In this document: in pieces, positions 49,833 through 62,862 of the stretch
Numbering within the stretch: position 1 is the stretch's first letter
Layout of the letters: each line of letters starts with the position of its first letter
DNA from: Drosophila persimilis
Lineage: Eukaryota; Arthropoda; Insecta; Diptera; Drosophilidae
Reading direction: 5' to 3'
Assembly: GCF_003286085.1 (NCBI RefSeq)
Contig: NW_020825288.1
Location: forward strand, 14,260,001 to 14,324,000
DNA: 64,000 bases
Program-made: the position numbers and the translations under genes
The notes under the pieces: model-generated
Databases searched by the model: none
What the model was told of the DNA's origin: nothing
What the model saw: only the letters and a program-made list of their open reading frames with translations

Positions 49833-50793
49833 TCATCGTGATTCTGGCTTGAATTTGGGCGGCACCATCATGCCAGTCATGTGCTTCTGTTTTTTAGTCT
49901 TCTTTGATTTGCTCGTGCCCGACTGGAAGTCGTGCCAGCTGTTCACGCGGCTCTGACGGGACTCTTCGAAGTTTTGCTGCCACTCGCGGTCCGATTTGAT
50001 GCGTTCCTCCTCCTCGATTTCGGTTTCCCGCTTTCGCTTGCGCTCCTCCTGGTCGCGCTGGTCCAGCTTCTGGCGCCGACGCTCCATATCGGCGAACAGT
50101 TTCATCACCATTACGTAAATGGCATGCTTGTATTTCGTGGGATCATCCTCTGGTATGGGCTCCATGGGTCGGCCCTCCTTTTTAAGCTTTTTGCGTTTCT
50201 CTGCAATCTGAAAATCAGAATACGATTACGAATATCTCAGACTCTGTTATGGGTCATGTGTCATGTGGCAAACCATTTTATCTGTTCGTCCCTTGGCCTC
50301 CTCATAGACCTCCAGGCACTTTTTTCGCGACAATTCATTCTCCAAGATTTTCCAGGAACGCGATACAATGTCGAATGCCAGTTGGGCGCGCTCCTGATTA
50401 TCGTGATTCTTATCCGGATGGACCAGAATGGACAAGGTGCGGTAGCGCTTTTTTATATCGGCCACCTCGACCTCTGGTTCGATTTGGAGCACTTCGAATG
50501 GGTTAAGATTGAAGTATGTGGAACCTGGACGAAGTAAACGATCAATTTGTTGAGTAGGAGTTAGTACAGAATCGCGTTTTTCAATTTCTTTCACCTGCGA
50601 ATATAGTCACAAAATCGTTTATTCATGTGTACAGTGAAATAATAATTGTGTTGTGTGTTGGCTGTTATGGGAGGGCCCCACACCACAACCTGGTATTGCG
50701 CTGGCATTGCCATCTTAAACTTACTTCGGTGTAGAAGTCCTCGAACGATTCCTTCGATGTGCTGGGCTGGTCTCTGGCTGATGCGGAGGACAT
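49833..50793 (-). CDS. CG10375: DNAJC8-type J-domain protein (spliceosome-associated)
   Basis: Exons in transcript order: 50725-50793, 50274-50594, 49833-50207; all phase 0; 254 residues, against about 253 in human DNAJC8. The J domain (about aa 45-110) has the diagnostic HPD within RTLSILVHPDKNHDN. The C-terminal half is a charged coiled coil (RRRQKLDQRDQEERKRKRE) ending in a basic nuclear-type tail (SKSKKTKKQKHM). J proteins stimulate Hsp70 ATPase; DNAJC8 co-purifies with spliceosomes and SRPK1. The start MSSASARDQPSTSKESF is the first ATG after the divergent promoter shared with the oligoribonuclease gene. The identity to the DNAJC8 family is strong; the gene number comes from synteny. Confidence 0.9.
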
Positions 50794-51018
50794 TGTGTGT
50801 GACTTTCCTTTCTCCTAAATTTCTATGTATATACGTTTCCGCTTTCCCCAAACAATAAAATTTACTTTTTGATAAAAACGCTGTCTGTACCAGGGCAGTG
50901 TTGTTAATTTCTAGTGATGTGCGATATTCTATCGATTGCTTCAGTTATCGTTGTGAGGGAAGAGCGCACAATCACATGGTGGTTGATTACCTGTTGAAAA
51001 ATTTATACACAATTTTTA
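50794..51018. promoter_or_regulatory. Compact bidirectional promoter
   Basis: 225 bases separate the start codons of the divergent DNAJC8 and oligoribonuclease genes. They include CTATCGATTGC near 50929-50941 (a DRE with one mismatch) and TTATCGTTG. Both transcripts must start within this interval unless they have upstream exons. Confidence 0.6.
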
Positions 51019-51672
51019 ATGCTCCTTAAACTAAAACGCCTAGGACCATTTGGACTCGGTAGGCTCCTACAGATACAAAGTAGGCTTGCAACAAATCAAA
51101 ACCGAAAAATGAGCACAAGTAAAAGTGGGGCCGATGACGAGACGGATCTCGTTTGGATGGATCTGGAGATGACCGGCCTCGACGTAGATACGGACAAAAT
51201 ACTGGAGGTTTCCTGCATCATCACCGACAAGGATCTCAACATCAAGTCCGAGGGACCCTGCTTTGCCATCAACTACCCAGAGGATGTCTACAAAAACATG
51301 AACGAATGGTGCATAAAACACCACAACGAGTCTGGCCTGATCGACCGTTGCCGGAGCTCTGATGTAACTCCCGACAAGGCGGGTGATCTAGTGATGTCCT
51401 ACCTGCAGAAAAACATCCCCAAGGGCAAGTGTCCCCTTGCCGGCAGCTCTGTCTACATGGATCGGCTCTTTATCAGGAAATACATGTCGCCCGTCAACGA
51501 ATATTTACACTATCGAATTGTGGACGTTTCCACCATCAAGGAGCTGGCCAAGAGATGGTACCCCGACATCGCCAAAGCAGCGCCGCGCAAGGTCTTTGCT
51601 CACCGGAGCCTCGACGACATCATGGAGAGCATTCAAGAGCTGAAGTACTATAAGGAGCATTTGTTTAAGTGA
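51019..51672 (+). CDS. CG10214: Oligoribonuclease (REXO2-type 3'-5' exonuclease)
   Basis: DEDDh-family exonuclease that degrades two- to five-base RNA fragments to nucleotides; REXO2 in humans works in mitochondria and cytosol. Single exon, 217 residues. Catalytic motifs: Exo I VWMDLEMTG (Asp and Glu), Exo II region GSSVYMDRLF, and Exo III AHRSLDDI with the catalytic His and Asp. The first 30 residues (MLLKLKRLGPFGLGRLLQIQ...) are basic and lack acids, as in a mitochondrial presequence. A second ATG at 51109 (MSTSKSGADDE) begins exactly where the conserved domain starts, so a cytosolic form could arise by leaky scanning or a downstream start site. AATAAA at 51784 ends the gene inside the 3' end of Plin1. 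Confidence 0.93.
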   Translation: MLLKLKRLGPFGLGRLLQIQSRLATNQNRKMSTSKSGADDETDLVWMDLEMTGLDVDTDKILEVSCIITDKDLNIKSEGPCFAINYPEDVYKNMNEWCIKHHNESGLIDRCRSSDVTPDKAGDLVMSYLQKNIPKGKCPLAGSSVYMDRLFIRKYMSPVNEYLHYRIVDVSTIKELAKRWYPDIAKAAPRKVFAHRSLDDIMESIQELKYYKEHLFK

Positions 51673-51783
51673 CCAATACCAATAATAATCGCTTTTGTGT
51701 AAGTGTAAAAAAATCGTTTAATGACTTGTGCGGATGTGCAGACAAAAGCAAAACTCTATTATAAGACATAAGAATACGATTAC

Positions 51784-51789
51784 AATAAA
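51784..51789 (+). terminator. Poly(A) signal of the oligoribonuclease gene
   Basis: AATAAA 112 bases after the stop and 13 bases before the stop codon of the convergent Plin1 gene. Confidence 0.65.
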
Positions 51790-51801
51790 AAACTCGATTT
51801 C

Positions 51802-53649
51802 CTAGTAGACACCATTTATATTGTTGTGGGCCGCTGAGTAATTGTTTGTGTTGTTGTCCTGTCGCCTCCTCGAGGATCTGTGATTGGTTGTGGCGCTGTC
51901 GGTGCCCGTCACCTTCTCGGCCTCAATGCGTCCGGACAGAAAGTTGGCCACACGTTCCTGGAAATGCAATTTGGTAGTTAGTAAAGTAATCGAGGGAAGT
52001 GGTGGTCTAGTCGTTCTCACCAGATAACTGTTGGTCAGGCCCTGCAGACTGCCGTAGAACGCCAGTGCGCGCTTTAATAGAGATTCAGCCTCCTCCTTGG
52101 ACAGGGTCTTCACCTTGTCCAGGCGGGATATTGTGATGATGCGATGGTTAATATATACGATTTGGTGGGCCACTTCTGTGGTGGTGTGTGCCAGGTTTCT
52201 GTCGAAATCAAGTGCAAGATTAGTGGCGAATCAGTAATGCAATTTCTTAGAACACTCACCTGGGAATGTTGGATGCCACAGTGGCACTGAAGTTCACCAA
52301 ATGCACTACTCTTCTGGCCGATTCCCTTGTGAGGAGCACAATCAACTGCTCCAGGGTGGTTGGCCTCGCCTGATTCTCGGGCTCATCTGCGCTGAGATAT
52401 GTCCACAGTTCCCTAGCCTTTTGCATGGCCTGTTTTGGATCCGTGGCAATCTGTGGGAATGTTCAAGAGCTATTAGGCTGGTATGGTCTACCTGGAAGGC
52501 ACTCCTTTTACTGACCAATTCAACAGCATAGATGAGCACATGGATGGCCTCTTTGCTTTGTTTCTTCAGGGCGCGGGCCTCGGCGATCGTTCTTTGTGTG
52601 AGGCGGCGCTTCAGCTTTCGGGAGAATCGTTGACCGTGGTGGATCGCCTTGATGGCCCCCTTCTCATTGAGTGCCGCTCCGTTATCATCCTCTTGGGGGG
52701 CTGCAAAGCGGATATATTCAAAATTATAATACCATTTTGAATCCCCATGATTTGTAGATGTGTTTTGTGTAACAGCGACTTGAGCGGACCTGAGCCTCCG
52801 CTTATCTCGTGACTCCAATAATTCACAAGAGATAACCTTCTCGGCTAGCGCCCGACAACGCCATCGCCATCGCAACGTTGGAATTTAAAAATAAACTATG
52901 AGCCGAGCCGTGCTGAGCTGAACTGAACTGAACAGCATCAGCCACAGCAGAGCGTGAGATGAGTGCACCTTGTCTCAAGGTTACTCACCGTCTGTCTGAT
53001 CCTGGCCCGTGCCAATGGGCACCAGATATTTGTCCACGAACTTGTCGCCGGCTGTGAAGGCTCCATCGATGCGATCCGCCGCATAGGTGGTGAGGGGACT
53101 CTCCAGCACAGCGGTGCCAATTTGTTTGACCGAATCGGCGCGCTTGAGGACGGGCCGCACCAGATGATCCGACATGTATTCCTTGGTGTTCCAATACATC
53201 TTTAAGCCCAAAATAATTGCCTTGTAAGCGAATCAAGCCGCATTGGCGGGACGGAGACCAGTCGCCGGTACTTACCATTTCGGGTGGCAGATAGACCAGA
53301 GGAATACGCTGTTCCAGTATGTCCAGACTCTTGCACATGACATTGTCGATGCGCTTCAGGGGATGCTCAAAGAGCTTCACGGCCGGTTGAACCGAGCCAT
53401 AGGCGGCCGAAATGGTGGCCTCGGCGGCCTCAAAGTACCAGGAGAACAGACGATTGTTGTTCTTCACCTTGCCGTAGATGTTCTCCACCCGCTTCACGCT
53501 CGACTCCACCAACGGAATGGAGACAATGCGATCGATGGCCTCCAGGTGGAGTCCACTGCCGCCGATAGTTGCAGTTGCTTTAAAAGGATGAAAGGGTATT
53601 ATTTACTGGAGATCACATTTTGCAACGCGTGCCACTAACACTAACCCAT
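51802..53649 (-). CDS. Plin1: Perilipin 1 (Lsd-1), lipid-droplet protein
   Basis: Coats fat-body lipid droplets and, when phosphorylated by PKA, controls lipase access. Coding exons in transcript order: 53646-53649 (only ATGG), 53276-53577, 52989-53199, 52516-52700, 52260-52450, 52021-52198, 51802-51957; phases all match to 408 residues. The N-terminus MATATIGGSGLHLEAIDRI and the PAT-family segments PLVESSVKRVENIYGKVK, IPLVYLPPEMMYWNTKEYMS and YAADRIDGAFTAGDKFVDKY identify it. A basic stretch (RFSRKLKRRLTQRT) includes plausible PKA sites. The tail NNTNNYSAAHNNINGVY is low-complexity. The 5' UTR exon is upstream of 53649, to about 53.85 kb. Confidence 0.95.
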
Positions 53650-54681
53650 TTGTGTGTGAGGAGGGTGTATAAGAGTCGCTTAGTAAATGAACTGTTCCGG
53701 GCACAAGCTAAATTGCTACTGCTTCCACTCTTCGATCGACTCGTGCTTGTATTTGAATTCCCAAAATCACGTCGCGTTCTAAATTGCTCGCACCGATCGC
53801 GCCTCCCTTTTAAGCGGTACGGGATGTGTATTCAGACTAAATCGTAGTCGTCCACTTTCTGGACACCACTCCACTCGCATCATGTTCGTTTTGACCCTTA
53901 ACACTCGCGCGCGCGATAAGGACGCTCGCTCTTTCTATATGCACAAACACACCGTGCACCTCGACATTTTTCCAATGCGTTATCATGAACATGCCATTAT
54001 AGAAAGCTCTGAACGAGTTCCAAAGTTCAACCGGATTATACTAACACACAGACCTACGTGTGTTTAAATTAGGAACTCCAAGCATGTGAATCACTTGGCG
54101 ATCGTAATTATATTGGCAGTAATCGCCTGATCAACTATCGAATTATATGGCGCTAATTTAGAACAAGTGACGAAAGAGCCGAATCGAGTCCAAACTGCAG
54201 TTCAACATAATAATTGCGGAGGCGTTCAGGTCGTTGTGCCCGCAAGTCCCGAGTCCGACTCTGCCGTGCCAGACAGCGTTAAATTCAATTTAGCGGCTCG
54301 CTATTGTCTGTGCCGGTTGCTAAGTAGCTCATTTCTGTAATCAGCCAGACAGACTGTTTTATTACACCAGCAAGGAGCTAGATAATGTAAGTAAACCTTT
54401 GAGCTGTAGACTTGGACAATGTCTTGATCATAGAAACGAAATTCAAAATTCAAATTCAACTGTAGATGAATAACCAATCGAATAAAACTAATCAAAGTAT
54501 CAGCCCAGTACTGTAAGGTTTTACGGAGAAACTCGTTCAGTGTTGTAAAGCCAGGCTTCTTTTGGTAAATTTGTTTGTTGCGTGTTTGTTTTTGTGTTAA
54601 CTGCGTTTTTGTCCATTTATTCCTCGAATTTACATTCAAAAACTATGTTTAGCTATTAAGTAAAACCGTTGTAGTCCCAAT
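53650..54681. other. Divergent spacer between Plin1 and the Cys-rich gene
   Basis: Contains the Plin1 5' UTR/promoter and the promoter of the next plus-strand gene. Open frames here are short and unconserved-looking. No TATA-like or DRE signal stood out. Confidence 0.5.
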
Positions 54682-56809
54682 ATGAATGTTCACCTAAGGG
54701 TTATCTGCCTTTTGGGCTTCCTGAGCTCAGGTCAGTACGCGTGCTTCACTCTCAAGCCACACCCAAGCGCGCCTCGCCTAAAAGGCAAAGCAGCTTCAAT
54801 GTAATGTGATTCATGTGGCCTAATCTTTAAATTATGTATTTATTTTTAGCGCTTGCACAATTCAATCAGAATCAAATCGAGCAACGCAACTGTATTATAC
54901 CGAAGATACTGCAGGGATCTTGGTTTTCATGGGAGACTGGCCTGCCCACACAGACGGTCATCGATGCCACTTCGATGTCGAGTCGAGGCTATTGTATCAA
55001 CTACATGCGCCATCACGGGGACGAGTATTCATTTGTATTCAAAGAAAAGACAAAGGACTGCTATCACTGCGTCAACACGAAAATCCGTACGTTAAATGTG
55101 TTTGAAAAGTATGAGGGTCCGTGTCTGAGCTTGCCCCCCGGCCAGAAGCCTACGGTGGAGAACATCTGCAGGAACATTAAGGATGACCAGCAGCTGATAA
55201 CGCTCTTCAACGAGAACTTTGTGCCCATCAATTGCCGCTCGTCGCTGGAGGGCGTGTGGCATTTTACATATCAAGTAGGTCTTCAAACAAATTAATTAAG
55301 CACAATTAAGCTAGCAGCCATAATGATGGACCCCATCTGAAAATTTCTTTCCGTGCAGAATCGTTTCCGTTTTACGGGCGTGTGCGATCAACCGGATGCA
55401 CGCATACAGTCGTGCCAAACAGCTGGCACCCAGTTTCTTATACAGAATCAAAAGTTCAACATCACTTATCAGAAATGCGAGGGCATGGACGGCACATTCA
55501 GCGGCCCCGTTGAGTTCAGTTGCCTGGGCGATTGGTTTGTGGGAAAGAACCATTACTTTGCAGTGGCAAACACGAAGGAATCGCGCAAAGATGAGAAATA
55601 CCGTTGCTTCCTCAAGAATCGAGACGATGATCTGTACGTTGGTGTCTCCATCACGGCCGAGTGCAATACACTGAAGACGCCCGAGACATCGCCCGAGCGC
55701 CTGAAGCTGACCCCCGTCAAAGCTGAGTTTGTGGAACCGGGCTGCACTCTGCCGCAAAACTTTAGCGGCGAGTGGGTGAACACGGCCAACATCGACGCCG
55801 ATGTGTCAATCAGCGAGACGCACATCAATGAGACCTATTATCCCGACAAAGCACGTTACCGCAAGACAATCTATGTGTGCCGCGAGCGGCGTGGCAATAG
55901 GGTGATGATGGCCCGTCTCACGGTCGATGGATGCCAAAAGGATTATGTGTGCTTCGATTTCATGCCCCGTCATCATAACATCATACGCTACCGCAGGGGC
56001 CTGGCCGTGATCAAGGATGATTTCAGTACGGTATGCTCGTGGGTACAGTTCCCCAATTCGGAGGCCTGGAAATATGACTTGTTCCTCGCCAGGAATCCAG
56101 TGCCCGTTCGCTGTCCGGTGGCTGGAAAATTCAACTTTACACAAAGAGGAGAGCATCCCTTCAGAACGAGGCATGTGTTTAATTGATTTATTCTTTGTAG
56201 ACGAAGCTAATCGTAAATCTTTGCAGGATCCTTGGTGGTGTGACCTTGAGTCCCCGTCCGGACATTCATTGTAAGCAGAATATTTCCGATTTGTCCGTCT
56301 GCGATACGGACCAAAAGGAACTGGCTGTAGATGAGAACTACTGCCTGTCTGTTGATCATTTGGGACGGCCAGTGGACATCTACAGTGATCCGGATTATCG
56401 CATGCAGTGCATTGGTTTCTGGAAGGAGAATCTAAAGTCCTATCTGATTACGTACGACGATTTGGATCCGCTTTCCAAGTACCGCTGCTGGGTGTACCAG
56501 CGCGCCGACCTCAACCGTGTTCTAATGTCGCAGGCTGTGGGCGCCTTCTGTAAACTGGAGCAGGATGTGACCTCATGGAATCACTCCGAAGGGGCAGCGG
56601 TGGCCATCGATGCTGTTGAATACGAGCGTGAACGCGACGATTGCCCCATGTACTTTGACGATGGCTTGAATCCTTGGAGACCATCGGATGCCTCGAACAT
56701 TATCTTCGACTGGGATTTCTACAGAGCCGGAGCGTCAGCCATAAATGGAAAACTGGCCACGGCCATTGCTATGGCCTGTATGCTGTTCACATATTTAGTC
56801 GCTCACTGA
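54682..56809 (+). CDS. CG10217: Secreted/GPI-anchored cysteine-rich protein
   Basis: Exons 54682-54730, 54850-55274, 55359-56170 and 56227-56809 give 622 residues. Starts with a signal peptide (MNVHLRVICLLGFLSSG) split by the first intron. The body is four Cys-rich blocks of about 110-150 residues, each beginning near an NC/GC-containing stretch with a GSW/GVW/GEW-type tryptophan (LQGSWFSWETG, SLEGVWHFTYQ, NFSGEWVNTAN), then paired cysteines. At least six N-glycosylation sequons (NFS, NIT, NET, NFT, NIS, NHS). It ends in a hydrophobic stretch, LATAIAMACMLFTYLVAH, after small residues (GASAINGK), as expected for GPI attachment. The last intron has a GC donor. Insect-type extracellular family; function unknown to me. 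Gene number from synteny. Confidence 0.82.
56171..56226 (+). other. GC-AG intron in the Cys-rich gene
   Basis: The donor is GAG|GCATGT and the acceptor TTTGCAG|GATCC, 56 bases. This is the only junction that keeps the frame (RTR-ILGGVTLSPRPD). The nearby GT (56175) would run into a stop soon after, or would require an intron of about 30 bases. Confidence 0.7.
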
Positions 56810-57214
56810 GTTCAAAGTATTTTTAATTTTACCAACGAAGGAATTACGTTCCGTCCATTTATTTTTCATCCACAGTGTCTTTTAAACATAGAAAATATTG
56901 GTGTGCCTTTTAATGCAAATACTGCCCTTTTAGATGAAATTTGTAACCTAGCTTGTAAGTAAACGAACATCCCATATCAAGTTTGTAATTAGTATCAGCA
57001 ATTCCGTCCCCGAATGAATCTCAAACGTTTTATGTAAACAATTTAAGCAGCTTAATAAAATGTGTGAAACAACGTCTTTTGTATTTCGATAAATCTAGTG
57101 ACCGATATAATCGACACAGCAACTCTGCTTTTAGTGTTGAAAACAAGTCGGCCGTGTTGAACGAATCAAGGAAGTTTTTATAATTTTTAAAAAATTCATA
57201 ATTCCTATACAAGC
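56810..57214. other. Spacer between the Cys-rich gene and SdhD
   Basis: AT-rich, with the 3' UTR of the upstream gene and the SdhD promoter. It contains TTTCGATAAATC and GACCGATATAATCG just before SdhD. No coding sequence. Confidence 0.5.
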
Positions 57215-58002
57215 ATGTCTCTATCATTGGTCCTGCGTGGCGCCGTCCGCTGTAATGGTAAGCATTAAACCGACTTCCAGATTCCGCGGAGCCTGGCAGG
57301 AAACTGTCTTTATTATATAACCAAACTGTTTGTTGGTATACCCGCAATTAGCCGCAAATCTCGTTAAGTCGGCGCGAATAACGCCACTGAAGGCCTATTC
57401 AACAATTGTGGCCAATGCCCAACGTCAGACTCTTAAGCCCCTGGCTCTGACCAAGATGGTTGCGGTGAGTGCATCAATGACCTGGCCGGACCGGAACGAA
57501 TGATGTAGGATAATAATCGCTGCCTGTTCTTTCAGCCCGTTGTTCGGGAGATCTCTGTGAGTGCACCGCGCATGGCTTCAGCTGAGTCCAGCCACACAGC
57601 CATGTGGACACTGGAACGCCTGGTATCGGTTGGTCTTTTGGCCATTATTCCAGCTGCCTTCATTGCCCCATCCCAGATACTGGATGCTCTGCTGGCCATC
57701 TCAGTGGTTATTCACGCCCATTGGTATGTACATTTCTGCTTCCCGGGAAAAAGGGGAAAACGAATCACTGAGATTCTAATTATTATTGCAGGGGTGTTGA
57801 GGCCATGGTTGTCGACTACATGCGTCCCTCTGTGGTGGGAAATATTCTGCCCAAGGTGGCACACATTGCGCTCATTGTTCTCTCGGTGGCCACACTAGGA
57901 GGCCTCTTCTACTTCATCCAAAATGATGTGGGTCTGGCCAACGGCATTAAGCGCTTCTGGGCCATCAAGGGCAAGGATGCTGAGGAGAAGAAGCAGTCTT
58001 AA
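57215..58002 (+). CDS. SdhD: Succinate dehydrogenase cytochrome b small subunit
   Basis: CybS membrane anchor of respiratory complex II in the inner mitochondrial membrane; it helps bind haem b and ubiquinone. Exons 57215-57257, 57352-57464, 57536-57723 and 57792-58002 join in phase to 184 residues. Arg/Ser-rich presequence (MSLSLVLRGAVRCN...), then SSHTAMWTLERLVSVGLLAI with the first transmembrane helix, a second helix ending VVIHAHWGVEAMVVDYMRPS (His for haem and Asp-Tyr for quinone), and a third helix (HIALIVLSVATLGGLFYFI). Poly(A) signal at 58101. It is convergent with Plip. Confidence 0.95.
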
Positions 58003-58278
58003 AGTATTCAACCGCTCGATAAACACGCAAAGCCAACCCGTTATTTATTGATAGCTTTGTGTGCTCCAAAATCCCCGGCCCGGCAGATATTTAGGCACTA
58101 AATAAATAAATTGTATAAAGAGAAAGGCGCACATGTTTTTACAAAAATTGTAATTTTCAACAAAATCTGAGAACTGCACCTATTTCATTAGTTGGGAAAC
58201 GTTAATGGGGGAACAAGCTGTTCCAGTTACGTATGGTAATCTAGGCAATAAACATTTTGTGCTATTGAACATCTTAGG
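58003..58278. other. Convergent 3' ends of SdhD and Plip
   Basis: Plus-strand AATAAA at 58101-58106 for SdhD and minus-strand AATAAA (TTTATT at 58044-58049) for Plip. If both are used, the two mature transcripts overlap by some tens of bases. Confidence 0.55.
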
Positions 58279-58978
58279 TCATGACTTTGCTTGCACATTA
58301 TTTGTGTAGAATAGTCTGAGGGCGTCCCATTGTTTGGTGTGCAGTAAAATATGCGGACGACACGCACGCATGTGATCTACAGCTTCGTCTGGGGTCCATC
58401 CATTTTTCTGCAAAACAATAGATTCCAGATAAAACCTTACTTGAAAAATGAACCTTTAACCTACCATCATCAGATAACATCCGACCAAGGTGGCACTGCG
58501 CGTTCTGCCTGCCTTGCAGTGTACATAGACAGAGCCAACATTCTCTGGCGACTGCGTGGAGCTCAGTCCGCTGATGCGATTTGACAGAGGCAGGAACTTA
58601 TTGATGAACTCTACGCCGCGGAAGAGCTTCTCCTGGTTGGGCGACTCGAAGATGTCGGTGGTGGCCAGCTGTAGGAACTCGACGTTAAGTTTCCGCCATT
58701 TATCAGAATTGTTCGAGAAGGCTGTCAGCTCGTAGTCCTCGTTCATGGATACCACCGCCTTCATGTTCTCTTTCTGAATCAACTGTTGATCAACCAAGGC
58801 TTAAGATTAAGCTGTGGGGTCTCAATTTAACTTAACTTACGTCATTGGCTTGAGTCCGAAAGGGGAGTGCTCCCAGTATGACAGTGTCGTCAATGCGGTC
58901 GTACCAATTCCTGGCGGAAGCTTTCTCCATCAGGACATTGTAGAGCAGGGTGGGGTAGAAGGACACACGTGCGAACAT
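58279..58978 (-). CDS. Plip: PTEN-like mitochondrial phosphatase (PTPMT1)
   Basis: Dual-specificity-fold phosphatase; PTPMT1 dephosphorylates phosphatidylglycerophosphate to phosphatidylglycerol on the way to cardiolipin in mitochondria. Exons in transcript order: 58841-58978, 58465-58782 and 58279-58407; all phase 0; 194 residues. The start [17 protein letters not shown] and [19 protein letters not shown] align with the PTPMT1 N-terminus. The catalytic CX5R loop is [11 protein letters not shown], preceded by an acidic Asp (TTDIFES) as general acid. C-terminus [20 protein letters not shown]. The start chosen is the first ATG; a 5' UTR exon may lie upstream. Confidence 0.93.
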
Positions 58979-59811
58979 AGCAGCCTTAAATTATAGATGG
59001 GGACACACACACAAATGGAATGGTTATTCTGTTTTGGGCAGCGTGGATCTCGCAACAGCTGTAAACTTTCACCAGCTCGCTGGGGGGGGGGGCAGATGAG
59101 CATGAGCACAGAATATGGTTGTCTTGTCTGTCTGTCTTGCTTGAGGCGCGCTTTGGAACTGGTTTCGGTTTCCGATGAGCCAGCCGCTTTTGAAGCAGTC
59201 CATCCACTCGTGTCTGGCAGTAATCTCGCGCTACTTACACTCATCTCCATGCCGGTTGGTGCTCAGCTGCTGGTGGATTCGAGACAATAGTGATTCACGT
59301 GTGTACAATGCCGCCTCGCCTTCTAATTAGTATACTGCCAAATTATCACCCCAATCTCGTCTGAAATGCGTCTGACTTATACGTCCACCTGCCGCCCCGC
59401 ACCATTTGCATAACGAAACAAAAGATTGGAACAAAACGTATGTTTTCTAACGTGGACTGTTCAACACTGGCAACGCTGGCAGCGCTCGCAACACTAGAGA
59501 CCACAAATTTCAATAAAAAAAAAGAAAAATTAAGGAATCTTACGTGTGAAAAATTAATAAAAGGTGGCATAGGAATATCAATCGCCAATCGAGTGTGATT
59601 GAAAATGCACCAGCGATAATCAGCACGGTCGAACAGTGAAAACGGTACAAATCTGCTGGACTCCCTACCCCCTCCCCAGCGAAGAAGAAGTAAATAACAC
59701 AACACGTCAGAAGTAAAGAGGCATAAAGAGAGGCAAAGAAAAGTAGAAGATCAAATTTCGTGTTGTGTATATTTATGCTGAAAATTTCCGAATACCCACA
59801 GAGATAGCGCC
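58979..59811. promoter_or_regulatory. Head-to-head promoter region of Plip and Hrd3
   Basis: 833 bases between divergent starts. Near 59470-59495 there is TGGCAACGCTGGCAGCGCTC, close to Ohler motif 7 (CAGCNCTR). The open frames inside are low-complexity or short, and I do not regard them as genes. Confidence 0.45.
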
Positions 59812-62555
<2,744 letters not shown>

Positions 62556-62862
62556 TTTTAGTGAGAGTTGGCTTAATCATCCCCCCCCACTCCCTAGTTT
62601 AATTTACTGTGCGTGTAAATATTTATCATCTAATTTCGCCCGATTTAATATTTTCTATTAACTCAAAAACGACCTTTTAGATATCGTACTCAAATTATAA
62701 ATGTTGTACTGATCAAAAAAAGCAAAGAAAAAACCGATTGTGAATATGTGAACATTTTTGTGTTCGAATTTTTGAATAGTTGGGTTTATTAGAGGGGGTT
62801 TCGTAGAGCGATTACCAAATGACAATGTGTTTGGGTTTGGGTTAAACTGCAAATTTGTAGCC
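62556..62862. other. Convergent 3' ends of Hrd3 and Rpt5
   Basis: AT-rich; contains a minus-strand AATAAA (TTTATT at 62785-62790) for Rpt5. No coding sequence. Confidence 0.55.

Noticed and set aside
54301-54639. Minus-strand 112-aa frame upstream of the Cys-rich gene
   Set aside because: No conserved motif, AT-rich composition, within a likely promoter region.
56171-56205. GT-AG alternative with an intron of about 30 bases in the Cys-rich gene
   Set aside because: In frame, but below the usual minimum intron size in Drosophila; the GC-AG intron of 56 bases fits better.
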